Below, piece after piece: positions 8,239 to 16,902 of a stretch of 64,000 nt of DNA. Position 1 is the first letter of the stretch. Every line of letters begins with the position of its first letter. Origin of the DNA: Peptoniphilus lacydonensis (GTDB lineage: Bacteria > Bacillota > Clostridia > Tissierellales > Peptoniphilaceae); the NCBI RefSeq assembly GCF_900106515.1, contig NZ_FNWF01000002.1:278001-342000 (forward strand), written 5' to 3'. Position numbers and translations under genes: made by a program. The notes below the pieces were generated by a model. It saw nothing but the letters and a program-made list of their open reading frames with translations, searched no databases and was not told where the DNA came from.

Positions 8239-9177
8239 ATGAGAAAATTTAAATCAATTTTATTTTCGCTAATTTTATTAGCTTTTTTAAGCACAAACGT
8301 ATTCGCAAACAAAACGCCTACAATCGAATATAATGGAAAAATTATAAAATCAGATGTATCACCCTTTATTGAAAACGACAGGACTCTTGTTCCGATAAGG
8401 TTCATATCCGAAACTTTGGGATACAAAGTTTTATGGGATAATGACTCTAGAAAAGTTACTATTTCTGGAAATGATGTAAATATCGAATTAAAAATAGATT
8501 CAAAAAATGCAAAAGTTAATGAAAAAGAAGTAGAACTTGATGCTCCAGCTTTGATTAAAAATGAGAGAACTTTCGTCCCTCTAAGATTTGTTGCAGAAAA
8601 TTTAAAAGCCGATGTTAAGTGGGACAAGGATAACTTTAAAGTAATAATAAATAATCTTTCTTCCAACTTAAATTTAAATGTTGAAGAAGAAAAATATGTA
8701 CAAGATGTTAAAATTTTACAAAACAGTTTAAATAAGTCCATGTCAAATTTAAAAACTAGCTTTTTTGAAAATGCAGCCAATCTTTCTGACGATGAATTAA
8801 ATGCTTCTTACGAAAAAGCAAATGCTGAAATTAATTCAACAGTAGATAAAATTAAAAATTTAAATGTACCTCAAAAATTTAAAAGTTCTCACGAATATAC
8901 TTTAAAAGCAAGTGAAAAAGCTTTAGAAGTTTTACCAGAATTTAAAGAAACTATTATGTATAAAGATGAAGAAGCTGCAAAAAAACTTATAAAAGATTTA
9001 ACTGATTTTCAAGTCCAAATTGAAGAAGCAAAAGATTCCTTTGAATGTGCAATGAATGGTAAAGACTATAAAGCACAAAAAGACATAGCAGTTTACAATG
9101 ATGAAAAAAAGAAACAAGACAAAACAGAAAATTTAATGCAAGATGAAACTTTGAAAAATATCTTCAAAAGAATTTAA
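8239..9177 (+). CDS. Exported protein with copper amine oxidase N-terminal-like domains
   Basis: A 312-residue secreted protein. A signal peptide ends at about VFA-NK. It is followed by two copies of the beta-rich stalk domain known as copper amine oxidase N-domain: RTLVPIRFISETLGYKVLWD and RTFVPLRFVAENLKADVKWD are the tell-tale repeats. In clostridia such domains act as wall-associated or ligand-binding modules and have nothing to do with amine oxidation. The C-terminal 170 residues are charged helices of unknown role. The start is the ATG at 8239 rather than the one at 8227 inside the GGAGGT ribosome-binding site. It forms a unit with the upstream lipoprotein and ends at a strong terminator. 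Confidence 0.85.
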   Translation: MRKFKSILFSLILLAFLSTNVFANKTPTIEYNGKIIKSDVSPFIENDRTLVPIRFISETLGYKVLWDNDSRKVTISGNDVNIELKIDSKNAKVNEKEVELDAPALIKNERTFVPLRFVAENLKADVKWDKDNFKVIINNLSSNLNLNVEEEKYVQDVKILQNSLNKSMSNLKTSFFENAANLSDDELNASYEKANAEINSTVDKIKNLNVPQKFKSSHEYTLKASEKALEVLPEFKETIMYKDEEAAKKLIKDLTDFQVQIEEAKDSFECAMNGKDYKAQKDIAVYNDEKKKQDKTENLMQDETLKNIFKRI

Positions 9178-9198
9178 TTTTATAATAATTTACACATA

Positions 9199-9231
9199 AA
9201 AAATCCCCTCTAAGTGAGGGGGATTTTTTTA
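9199..9231. terminator. Bidirectional terminator
   Basis: CCCCTC pairs with GAGGGG across a short loop, flanked by A-rich sequence upstream and eight T's downstream. It serves the plus-strand gene ending at 9177 and, in reverse, the activase gene ending at 9229. Confidence 0.85.
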
Positions 9232-12200
9232 ATTTTTTACACTTGCAGCTTTCTTTAAATATCCTTTTTCGTACTTACTATTTCCTTCTTCCATATTCTT
9301 CCTTGCTTGTGAAAGCATAAGCTTTATTCTATTAAATTGGTTTACCTCTGATGCCGATGCATCATAATCAATTGGAATTATATTTGCTTTTTCATAAGAG
9401 TTTCTAAGTGCTTTTATAACTCCCTTTCCTGTAATATGATTTGGAAGACATCCAAAAGGCTGTACACAGATAATATTTTCTACGCCTGACTCAATTAATT
9501 CAACCATTTCACCAGTTAATAGCCAACCTTCTCCATATTGATTTCCAAGATCTACATACTTCTTTGCATAATCTATTATCTCTTCAATTTTTTCTGGTGC
9601 GTCAAATCTTGTTGGTTCAAGTGCTTCTCTTATATATTTTCTATAAGATTCAACATAATAAATTCCCATTTCACATATAAATGCAGTAAGTTTTGATTTT
9701 GAAAGTTCTTCAGACTTTGCTCTTGCATTTTTAAATGAATACATCATAAAGTCAGTGAAATCAGGAATTACAACTTCTGCACCTTCTTTTTCAAGAAGAT
9801 CTGCCACATAATTATTTGCTGCAGGGTCATACTTAACTAAAATTTCTCCAACTATTCCAACTTTCGGTTTCTTTTCATTAGTTATTTCAAGTCTATTAAA
9901 TTCAGAAACCATTTTATTTACATTGTCTATAAATGATTTCTTGCTATAATTTAAATTTTCTGAAGTAACTATGTCAATCCATCTATCTCGCAGTATATTT
10001 GAAGATCCTTTTATAACTTCATAAGGTCTTGTAGCTTGTGTAAGTTTCATAATTAAATCTGCATAGAGCATGCCTTGTACCATTTTCTTGCCCATTCTCG
10101 CAAGTTGTTTTTTTTCAAATTCAAATCCACTATGTTTTTCAATTTGTTGGAAGGAAAGTCCTATAACTGGAACATGACCATAACCAGCATCCTTTAAAGC
10201 TTTTCTAATAAATCCCACATAATTTGAAGCTCTACAAGCTCCTCCAGTTTGACTCATTAAAAGTGCCAAGTGGTCAGTGTCATATTCTCCAGATTTTACA
10301 GCATCTATAAATTGACCTACAACAAATATCGAAGGATAACAAGCATCATTATTTACATATTTTAGTCCTTCATTTACAACTTTATGCCCAGAATCCTTTA
10401 ATACTTCTACATTTATTCCTTCTTGCCTCATTATTGGCTCAAAAACACTAAAATGAAGTGGTGCCATCTGTGGCATAAGAATAGTATAATTTTCTTTCAT
10501 TTCCTTAGTAAACATTACTGGATCATCATCTAGTAATCCTTCTAATTCTGCATCAATTTTTTCAAATTCTCTTTTTTCTGCTGCTTCGATTAAAGATCTT
10601 ATTCTAATTTTTACTGAACCTAAATTTGAAACCTCATCAATTTTTAAAACAGTATATATTTTATTATATGATTCTAAAATATGTTGCACTTGATCTGTCG
10701 TTACGGCATCTATACCACAACCAAAGGAATTTAATTGAACAAGTTCCAAATTCTCATGTTCTCCAACAAATTTTGCTGCTCTATAGAGTCTTGAATGATA
10801 ATTCCATTGGTCTAAAACTCTAAGTCTTGAATCAATCTCTACATTTCTTGCAATTGCATCCTCTGAAATAACTGCAAGTCCTAGACTATTTATAAGTTCA
10901 GGTATTCCATGATTTATTTCTGGATCTATGTGATATGGTCTACCAGACAAAACTATTGCCCTTTGGTTCTTATTCTTTACTTCTTCTAAAATTCTATTCC
11001 CTTCATTTAAAACATCAAGTCTATATCTATCTTGTTCTTCATAAGCCCTTCTAACTGCTTTTTTTACTTCATTTGATGGAATAAAATCAAATACATTAGA
11101 TAATCTTTTTTCCAGTTTTTTTCTATTATCAAAGGAAATAAAAGGATTCATAAATTTTACTTTTCCATCTATTATGTCATCCACATTATTTTTTATAACT
11201 TCAGAATATCCTGCCACTACGGGACAATTTAGAGTATTGTCTGCATTTTTAAATTGCTTTTCTTCATAAAAAACCGCAGGATAAAATATAAAGTCAATTC
11301 CCTTTTCTATTAAGTCTTCTATATGTCCATGAGTAATTTTTGCAGGATAACAAGCTGTTTCACTTGTAATTGTTTCAATTCCCTTTTCATAAACCTCTCT
11401 TGATGATTTCCCAGAAAGTACAACAGAGTATCCAAGTTCTGTTAAAAAGGTATGCCAGAAAGGATAGTTTTCATAAATATTTAGAACTCTTGGTATGCCA
11501 ACTACTCCACGCTTAGCTTCTTTCTCTGGAAGAGATTTATAATCAAATACTCTTTCATATTTGTAGCGATACATATTTGAGAGCTCATCTTCTTTACTCT
11601 TTACGTGTCCTGCTCCCTTTTCACATCTATTTCCTGTGATATATCTCTTTCCATTTGGAAACACATTTACAGATAGTGCACAATTATTTGTGCATTGTCT
11701 ACAATTTGTTGAGATTGATTTATACTCAAAGTTTTCTAACTCTTTTTCAGATATTATACTTGACTTGCCACTTGATTTTTCTTTAGCTATAAGTGCCATT
11801 CCAAGTGCTCCCATTAGCCCTGCAATGTCTGGTCTTGTAACTTCAACATCTGTTAAATTTTCAAAAGCCCTTAAAACTGCATCTGATAAAAAAGTTCCTC
11901 CTTGCACAACTATATGATTTCCAAGTTCCTTAGGATCTCTTACCTTTATTACCTTTTGAATTGCATTTCTAATTACAGAATATGCAAGTCCTGCAGATAT
12001 ATCTGGAACAGATGCTCCTTCTTTTTGTGCTTGTTTCACATTTGAATTCATAAAAACTGTACAACGAGAACCCAAATCAACAGGCGCTCTAGATTTTGTA
12101 GCTTCATTTGCAAATTCTTTTGCACTCATATTAACTGAACGAGCAAAGGTTTCAAGAAAAGATCCACATCCTGCTGAACAAGCTTCATTTAATAAAATAG

Positions 12201-13506
12201 ACTCAATTACTCCATCCCTTATTTTCATGGATTTCATATCCTGTCCGCCAATATCTAAAATAAAATCAACTTCAGGATCGAAATATTTAGCAGCAGTAAA
12301 ATGAGCTATGGTTTCAACTTCTCCAAAATCTAAATTAAGAGCAGCCTTTAAAAATTCTTCTCCATACCCTGTTGTGCCACAACCTGCAAAATAAGATTTT
12401 GAATTTTTCTCTTTATAAATTTCTTTTAAATTTTCAATTGCAATATCTAGAGGATTTCCTTTATTTGATCCATAAAAACTATATAGAATTTCATTTTTAT
12501 CAGTAATTGCAACAAGTTTTGACGTAGTAGAGCCTGAATCAATCCCAAGATAAATTGGTCCTTCATAATCTTTTAAATCAACTTTTTTAAGTGATTTTGT
12601 TTTATGTTTTTCTCTAAAAAAATTAACTTCTTCATCACTTTTAAAAAGAGGAAGCATCACATCATTTTCTTTTATATTTATATCTTTCTTTGCATTTACT
12701 CTTTTAAATAATTCCACAAAAGAAATAGGTTTAGAATCAAAACTTGAAAGTGCAGCTCCAAGTGCAACAAAAATTTGTGAATTTTCTGGAGCAATTATCT
12801 CATCTTCACCTAAGTCTAGTGTTTCAACAAATCTTTCTTTGAGCATTGGCAAAAAGTGTAGGGGCCCTCCTAGAAATGCAACCTTACCTCTTATAGGTCT
12901 TCCACATGCAAGATTTGAAATTGTCTGATTTACAACTGATTGAAACACAGAAACAGCAATATCTGATTTGCTGGCACCTTGATTTATTAGAGCTTGTACA
13001 TCTGTCTTTGCAAACACTCCGCATCTAGATGCAATAGGATAAAGTTTTTCATATCCCTTTGCCATTTCATTTAATCCTGAAGCATCTGTTTGTAAAAGAG
13101 AAGCCATTTGATCAATAAAAGCTCCTGTCCCTCCAGCACAAATACTATTCATTCTCTGTTCAACAGACCCTCTTAAATATGTTATCTTAGAATCTTCTCC
13201 TCCAAGTTCAATTGCCACATCAGTTTGAGGTATGAAGCATGATATTGCTTCTCTTCCTGCAACAACTTCTTGAATAAAATCTATATCTAAAAATTGATGA
13301 ACAGAGAGTCCACCGCTTCCTGTTACATTTACTGTAACTGTATCATATTTAAAATCATCATAAACTTCATTTATAACATCTCTTACAGTTTTTCTTACAT
13401 CAGAAAAATGTCTTCTATAAGTTTGATACAAAATATTTAATTTTTCATCTAAGATTACAAGTTTTACCGTAGTAGAACCTACATCTAATCCCATATGAAT
13501 TAGCAT
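9229..13506 (-). CDS. Giant 2-hydroxyacyl-CoA dehydratase-type activase fusion protein
   Basis: A 1425-residue cytosolic protein. Residues 1-265 and 318-575 are two ASKHA-fold ATPase domains of the BadF/BcrA/HgdC activase type (GLDVGSTTVKLV; GIDSGSTTSKLVA). Each carries cysteine loops that in HgdC hold a bridging [4Fe-4S] cluster (CAGGTG at 123, CSAGCG at 443, and RC at 162 and 482). A Cys cluster follows (602, 605, 609, 628), then DUF2229- and HgdB-like dehydratase segments to the C-terminus. Known HgdC activases use ATP to push an electron into a dehydratase; here both roles seem joined in one chain. The substrate is unknown, and no separate HgdA/B genes lie nearby. The SD is GAAAGGGGA. Confidence 0.88.
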   Translation of the reverse strand: MLIHMGLDVGSTTVKLVILDEKLNILYQTYRRHFSDVRKTVRDVINEVYDDFKYDTVTVNVTGSGGLSVHQFLDIDFIQEVVAGREAISCFIPQTDVAIELGGEDSKITYLRGSVEQRMNSICAGGTGAFIDQMASLLQTDASGLNEMAKGYEKLYPIASRCGVFAKTDVQALINQGASKSDIAVSVFQSVVNQTISNLACGRPIRGKVAFLGGPLHFLPMLKERFVETLDLGEDEIIAPENSQIFVALGAALSSFDSKPISFVELFKRVNAKKDINIKENDVMLPLFKSDEEVNFFREKHKTKSLKKVDLKDYEGPIYLGIDSGSTTSKLVAITDKNEILYSFYGSNKGNPLDIAIENLKEIYKEKNSKSYFAGCGTTGYGEEFLKAALNLDFGEVETIAHFTAAKYFDPEVDFILDIGGQDMKSMKIRDGVIESILLNEACSAGCGSFLETFARSVNMSAKEFANEATKSRAPVDLGSRCTVFMNSNVKQAQKEGASVPDISAGLAYSVIRNAIQKVIKVRDPKELGNHIVVQGGTFLSDAVLRAFENLTDVEVTRPDIAGLMGALGMALIAKEKSSGKSSIISEKELENFEYKSISTNCRQCTNNCALSVNVFPNGKRYITGNRCEKGAGHVKSKEDELSNMYRYKYERVFDYKSLPEKEAKRGVVGIPRVLNIYENYPFWHTFLTELGYSVVLSGKSSREVYEKGIETITSETACYPAKITHGHIEDLIEKGIDFIFYPAVFYEEKQFKNADNTLNCPVVAGYSEVIKNNVDDIIDGKVKFMNPFISFDNRKKLEKRLSNVFDFIPSNEVKKAVRRAYEEQDRYRLDVLNEGNRILEEVKNKNQRAIVLSGRPYHIDPEINHGIPELINSLGLAVISEDAIARNVEIDSRLRVLDQWNYHSRLYRAAKFVGEHENLELVQLNSFGCGIDAVTTDQVQHILESYNKIYTVLKIDEVSNLGSVKIRIRSLIEAAEKREFEKIDAELEGLLDDDPVMFTKEMKENYTILMPQMAPLHFSVFEPIMRQEGINVEVLKDSGHKVVNEGLKYVNNDACYPSIFVVGQFIDAVKSGEYDTDHLALLMSQTGGACRASNYVGFIRKALKDAGYGHVPVIGLSFQQIEKHSGFEFEKKQLARMGKKMVQGMLYADLIMKLTQATRPYEVIKGSSNILRDRWIDIVTSENLNYSKKSFIDNVNKMVSEFNRLEITNEKKPKVGIVGEILVKYDPAANNYVADLLEKEGAEVVIPDFTDFMMYSFKNARAKSEELSKSKLTAFICEMGIYYVESYRKYIREALEPTRFDAPEKIEEIIDYAKKYVDLGNQYGEGWLLTGEMVELIESGVENIICVQPFGCLPNHITGKGVIKALRNSYEKANIIPIDYDASASEVNQFNRIKLMLSQARKNMEEGNSKYEKGYLKKAASVKN

Positions 13507-13637
13507 ACTTTTCTTTCCCCTTTCAAAAATAAAAGCCTACTGTATGTTTTAAATTAAAAAATAAAAAATTATTTAAAAGTTAAATATCTAATAAAATTAA
13601 ATTTATTCTTAGTTAATTTATCTTGTCGTGGAAGTTA

Positions 13638-13666
13638 ATTATCACACTTCACAACTATTTATTCAA
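13638..13666 (-). promoter_or_regulatory. Possible promoter of the activase gene
   Basis: On the minus strand TTGAAT and GATAAT are separated by 17 bases, about 130 bases before the ATG. In such AT-rich sequence this could be chance. Confidence 0.3.
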
Positions 13667-13783
13667 TACCTTTTTAAATTTATATTTGATTTTTATTAAA
13701 TAGCTCTTAACTTTTTCTTAACATTTGCATTATCATTATAAACTATTTTTATGTTCTTATTATGATAAGAATAAAAATTGGCA

Positions 13784-13813
13784 TAAAAAAAAAGATAGGC
13801 CCATACCTATCTT
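13784..13813 (-). terminator. Terminator of the ferredoxin gene
   Basis: Read on the minus strand, a perfect stem AAGATAGG / CCTATCTT with a six-base loop is followed by nine T's. Confidence 0.9.
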
Positions 13814-13825
13814 CTTCTAAACTAA

Positions 13826-13996
13826 TTAGTCTTCTGGATTTGGAGCTCCAACTGGACAAACAGCTGAACAGCTACCGCAATCTATACATTGATCTTGATC
13901 AATTTCATAGATATCTCCTTCAGAAATACAGCCAACTGGACATTCAGGTTGACATGCACCACAAGCGATGCAAGAATCGTTAATTACATATGCCAT
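13826..13996 (-). CDS. 2[4Fe-4S] ferredoxin, clostridial type
   Basis: A 56-residue electron carrier. The two cluster motifs CIACGACQPECP and CIDCGSCSAVCP give the eight cysteines of a clostridial low-potential 2[4Fe-4S] ferredoxin. I use the ATG at 13996 (MAYVIND), the classic N-terminus, preceded by GGAGGT; a longer frame starting at 14047 would include the ribosome-binding site. It is a single-gene unit with its own promoter and strong terminator. It could supply electrons to the neighbouring activase/dehydratase fusion, but ferredoxins serve many enzymes, so that is only an inference from position. Confidence 0.97.
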   Translation of the reverse strand: MAYVINDSCIACGACQPECPVGCISEGDIYEIDQDQCIDCGSCSAVCPVGAPNPED

Positions 13997-14060
13997 TTTA
14001 TTTACCTCCATAAAAATATACCAAAATTTATGAATTTTTATATTCATATCTTCTTTTGTT

Positions 14061-14089
14061 ATATTAACATAATAATTTTAATTTTTCAA
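14061..14089 (-). promoter_or_regulatory. Promoter of the ferredoxin gene
   Basis: On the minus strand TTGAAA and TAATAT are spaced by 17 bases, about 65 bases upstream of the chosen start. Confidence 0.5.
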
Positions 14090-14262
14090 TAATTATTATA
14101 ATTTTTTTATGATAAAATTTTTATAACTTTAGTTTAAATAAACTAATACTTGTATTTTTACACACTTTTTCAATGTTTTTTATATTATAAATCTAATAAA
14201 ATCACTAAAAATCTCTGTATACTATTTATTAAAAGTAATAAATCGCAGTTTTTTACTGTGCT

Positions 14263-16338
14263 TTATTTGCTTCTAAATACCCTAAGAGAATTCAATATAC
14301 ATATTAAGGCAACACCTACATCAGCAAAGACTGCAAGAGGCATTGAAACATAACCTATTGCACCAAGGACAAGAACTAAAACTTTTACACCCAAAGCTAT
14401 AAAAATATTTTGATATGCAATTTTTTTTACTCTCTTTGCAATATCAATTGCTGTAACTACAGAGGAAATTTCATTTCTTAATAACACAATATCTGAAGAT
14501 TCAATTGCAATATCAGATCCACTTGCCATGCTTATACCTAGATAGGCACTTGCAAGTGAAGGTGCATCATTTGTTCCATCACCAACAAAAGCAAGTTTCT
14601 TATCCTCTTCTATTTTTTTTATTTCTTTTACCTTGTCTTCTGGAAGGAGTGAACCCTTAAAATAATCTATGCCAGCTTCTTTTGCAACTTCCGCAACTAC
14701 ATTTTCTTTGTCACCGGAAAACATATAAGTTTTAATATTTCTATTGTGAAGATCAGCTATACTATCTTTTACTCCCTCTTTTATTTCATCTTTTAATTTA
14801 ATTATACCTAAAATTTCTTTTTCATTTGTATTTGCAACAAAAACATCTATACAATTTGAATTGGACTTCCTATCCAATTTCAAATTAAAATCATCCATTA
14901 ATTTCTTATTTCCAACTAAATAATTTACCCCATCAATATCAAATTCAATTCCTTTTCCACCTATATTATTAAGATGCATAGGAATTTTTTTTGTTTTATG
15001 ACTTCTCGCAATAGCTTTCCCTAGTGGATGAGTAGAGTACATCTCTCCAGCAGATGCAATTTCTAAAATTTTATTTTTGTCCTCTTTTATTGCTTCAACT
15101 TCTGCAATAGAAAACTCACCCTTAGTCACTGTTCCTGTTTTATCAAAAGCAATTGAATCAATATCTGTAAGTGCCTCAATAGAATTTCCACCCTTTACAA
15201 ATATAGATTTTTTGGAAAGAGAACCAATTCCTGCAAATATTGTCAGTGGAACTGAAATAGCAAGAGCACATGGACAAGATATTACTAAAAATATAGACGC
15301 TCTATAAATTGCATTCTTAAAAGTAAAATCTTTTAAAAAAATCAAAACTATAAATAAAACAACTGCAAGTAAAATTACAATTGGTGTATAAATTTTAGCA
15401 AAACGAGTGATAAATTTTTCAACTTTTGCTTTATTGGTGCTAGCATCTTTAACCATATCAATTATATTTGCAATAGTTCCTTCTTTATATTCTTTTGTGA
15501 CTTCAACTTCAAGAGAAGAATCTAAATTTACAAATCCAGAAGTTATTTCATCTCCAACTTCTAGAGAAATTGGAGCAAATTCTCCAGAAATATTTGATGT
15601 GTCCACATTTGATACCCCTTTTATAATTTTTCCATCTAAAGGTACTTTTTCTCCTGGTTTAATAATTATCCTTTCTCCAACAGAAACATTTATTGGATCA
15701 ACTTTAATAATCTCCCCATCCTTTAATAAATTGGCAAAATCGGGCTTTAATTTTAAAGCTTCCTCAATAGACTTTTTTGAAGAATCTACTGCTTTGTCTT
15801 GAATAATTTCTCCAACAGTATAAAATAGCATCACAGCAACAGCTTCTTTATATTCACCAGATACAATGGCTGCAATTGAAGCAATTGTCATAAGAAATCT
15901 TTCATCCATAAAATTTCTCTTTATAATTTTGGTAACAGAAGATTTTACAACATCAAATCCAATTATTATGTATAAAACAATATAAAAAACAAAAGTATAT
16001 TTCTCACTTATATTTACAAAGTTTAAAATTATTAGAGTTATAAGAACAAAAATAGATTTATATATAGAATAATCTTCTTCCTCTTCTTCCTCTTCTTCAT
16101 GTTCATCTAGTTCTTTTTTGTCTTCTATCACAATGACTCCCGGTTCAATGGAATCTACAACTTTTTGTATTTCTTTTTTTAACTCATCTAAATTTCTATC
16201 AGATTCAAAAACTAGCTCATCATTAAAAAAATTATATCTCAAATTTTTTAAATAATTTTTTTCAGACAAATTTTTTTCAATTTTTGAAGCACAATTTGCA
16301 CAATTTAGTCCCTTCAAATGAAAAGTATATTTATTCAT
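14263..16338 (-). CDS. Heavy-metal P-type ATPase, Zn/Cd (P1B-2) type
   Basis: A 691-residue membrane pump. The N-terminal heavy-metal-associated domain has the metal-binding CANC (Cys13, Cys16). A run of eight glutamates near residues 80-88 precedes the first membrane helices. The TGE-equivalent SGE, the CPC of the transport site (about 354-356), DKTGT phosphorylation site (Asp398), HP motif (STHPLG) and GDGTNDAP are all intact. A lysine in the seventh helix (GVKVLVL) and an aspartate in the eighth (ADVGVA) are the marks of zinc/cadmium/lead exporters (ZntA/CadA) rather than copper pumps. No ArsR/CadC regulator is adjacent; a possible operator overlaps its promoter. Confidence 0.9.
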   Translation of the reverse strand: MNKYTFHLKGLNCANCASKIEKNLSEKNYLKNLRYNFFNDELVFESDRNLDELKKEIQKVVDSIEPGVIVIEDKKELDEHEEEEEEEEDYSIYKSIFVLITLIILNFVNISEKYTFVFYIVLYIIIGFDVVKSSVTKIIKRNFMDERFLMTIASIAAIVSGEYKEAVAVMLFYTVGEIIQDKAVDSSKKSIEEALKLKPDFANLLKDGEIIKVDPINVSVGERIIIKPGEKVPLDGKIIKGVSNVDTSNISGEFAPISLEVGDEITSGFVNLDSSLEVEVTKEYKEGTIANIIDMVKDASTNKAKVEKFITRFAKIYTPIVILLAVVLFIVLIFLKDFTFKNAIYRASIFLVISCPCALAISVPLTIFAGIGSLSKKSIFVKGGNSIEALTDIDSIAFDKTGTVTKGEFSIAEVEAIKEDKNKILEIASAGEMYSTHPLGKAIARSHKTKKIPMHLNNIGGKGIEFDIDGVNYLVGNKKLMDDFNLKLDRKSNSNCIDVFVANTNEKEILGIIKLKDEIKEGVKDSIADLHNRNIKTYMFSGDKENVVAEVAKEAGIDYFKGSLLPEDKVKEIKKIEEDKKLAFVGDGTNDAPSLASAYLGISMASGSDIAIESSDIVLLRNEISSVVTAIDIAKRVKKIAYQNIFIALGVKVLVLVLGAIGYVSMPLAVFADVGVALICILNSLRVFRSK

Positions 16339-16375
16339 AAAACACCTTGCTTCCTATTTAGTTTAATTGTTGTTC

Positions 16376-16392
16376 ATGTATTCATTATACAT
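16376..16392. promoter_or_regulatory. Candidate operator over the -10 of the metal pump promoter
   Basis: ATGTAT-TCATT-ATACAT is a perfect 6-bp inverted repeat with a 5-base centre that covers the -10 box. Its position suits a metal-released repressor; the repressor itself is not in the window. Confidence 0.4.
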
Positions 16393-16411
16393 CATTTGTT
16401 TTCTGTGTCAA
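16384..16411 (-). promoter_or_regulatory. Strong sigma-A promoter of the metal pump gene
   Basis: On the minus strand a consensus TTGACA is separated by 16 bases from a consensus TATAAT. The predicted start leaves a leader of about 40 bases. Confidence 0.8.
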
Positions 16412-16509
16412 TAGAAAATATTTTTCTCTTTATTTTCTTATTAATTTATGAGATAATACTTGAAACGTAGAAAATATAAAAATTTTTTAAATTTCTTGTA
16501 AAAATTAGT

Positions 16510-16538
16510 TGACAAATTTAAAAAATTCCTTTAGAATA
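16510..16538 (+). promoter_or_regulatory. Promoter of the tRNA cluster
   Basis: A consensus TTGACA and TAGAAT are spaced by 17 bases, about 35 bases before the first tRNA. Confidence 0.8.
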
Positions 16539-16573
16539 GTTAAAGTAAGTTGCTAAAGAGTGACCTTCAATTT

Positions 16574-16665
16574 GGAGAAATACTCAAGTGGCTGAAGAGG
16601 CTCCCCTGCTAAGGGAGTAGGTCCCGATTAGGGTCGCGAGGGTTCAAATCCCTCTTTCTCCGCCA
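16574..16665 (+). tRNA. tRNA-Ser (GCU anticodon)
   Basis: A 92-base class II tRNA. The acceptor GGAGAAA pairs with TTTCTCC, there is a long variable arm as expected for serine, the anticodon in CTGCTAA is GCT, the T-loop GGTTCAAATCC is normal, and CCA is encoded. Confidence 0.96.
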
Positions 16666-16672
16666 ATGGTGA

Positions 16673-16749
16673 GGGCCTTTAGCTCAGTTGGTTAGAGCGC
16701 CCGGCTCATAACCGGTAGGTCCCGGGTTCAAGTCCCTGAAGGCCCACCA
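16673..16749 (+). tRNA. tRNA with CAU anticodon, probably tRNA-Ile2 (lysidine type)
   Basis: A 77-base tRNA; acceptor GGGCCTT pairs with AAGGCCC, the anticodon loop is CTCATAA and CCA is encoded. A CAU anticodon can mean initiator Met, elongator Met or Ile2. The first acceptor pair is a normal G-C, which argues against initiator. C4-G69 and C5-G68 are present; these are pairs that the lysidine synthetase TilS is known to favour. The body closely resembles, from memory, the Firmicute tRNA often mislabelled Met that is really Ile2. It should therefore read AUA after modification of the wobble C. Confidence 0.75.
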
Positions 16750-16756
16750 TTTACCT

Positions 16757-16832
<76 letters not shown>

Positions 16833-16836
16833 TAAA

Positions 16837-16866
16837 AGAGAGTATCAAATGATACTCTCTTTTTTA
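16837..16866 (+). terminator. Terminator of the tRNA cluster
   Basis: Perfect 10-bp stem AGAGAGTATC / GATACTCTCT with a four-base loop, followed by T's. Confidence 0.95.
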
Positions 16867-16902
16867 ATCCCTTTTTTACTTAAAAAGGATAATTTTAATA
16901 TT

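Larger units (their letters stand above)
13507..13825. other. Intergenic region between activase and ferredoxin genes
   Basis: About 320 bases of AT-rich sequence without a credible gene. It holds a possible promoter for the activase gene near 13638-13666 and the ferredoxin terminator near 13784-13813. I see no conserved RNA element. Confidence 0.6.

Noticed and set aside
8202-8780. 192-codon minus-strand frame
   Set aside because: It is antisense to the signal peptide and stalk domains of the well-supported plus-strand gene and has low-complexity Ser/Phe/Leu content.
13636-13656. Rex-type redox operator near the activase promoter
   Set aside because: One half resembles TTCACAA but the other half and the spacing do not fit the 18-base Rex site.
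15407-15802. 131-codon plus-strand frame
   Set aside because: Shadow of the P-type ATPase on the other strand; no ribosome-binding site and composition of a mirrored membrane protein.
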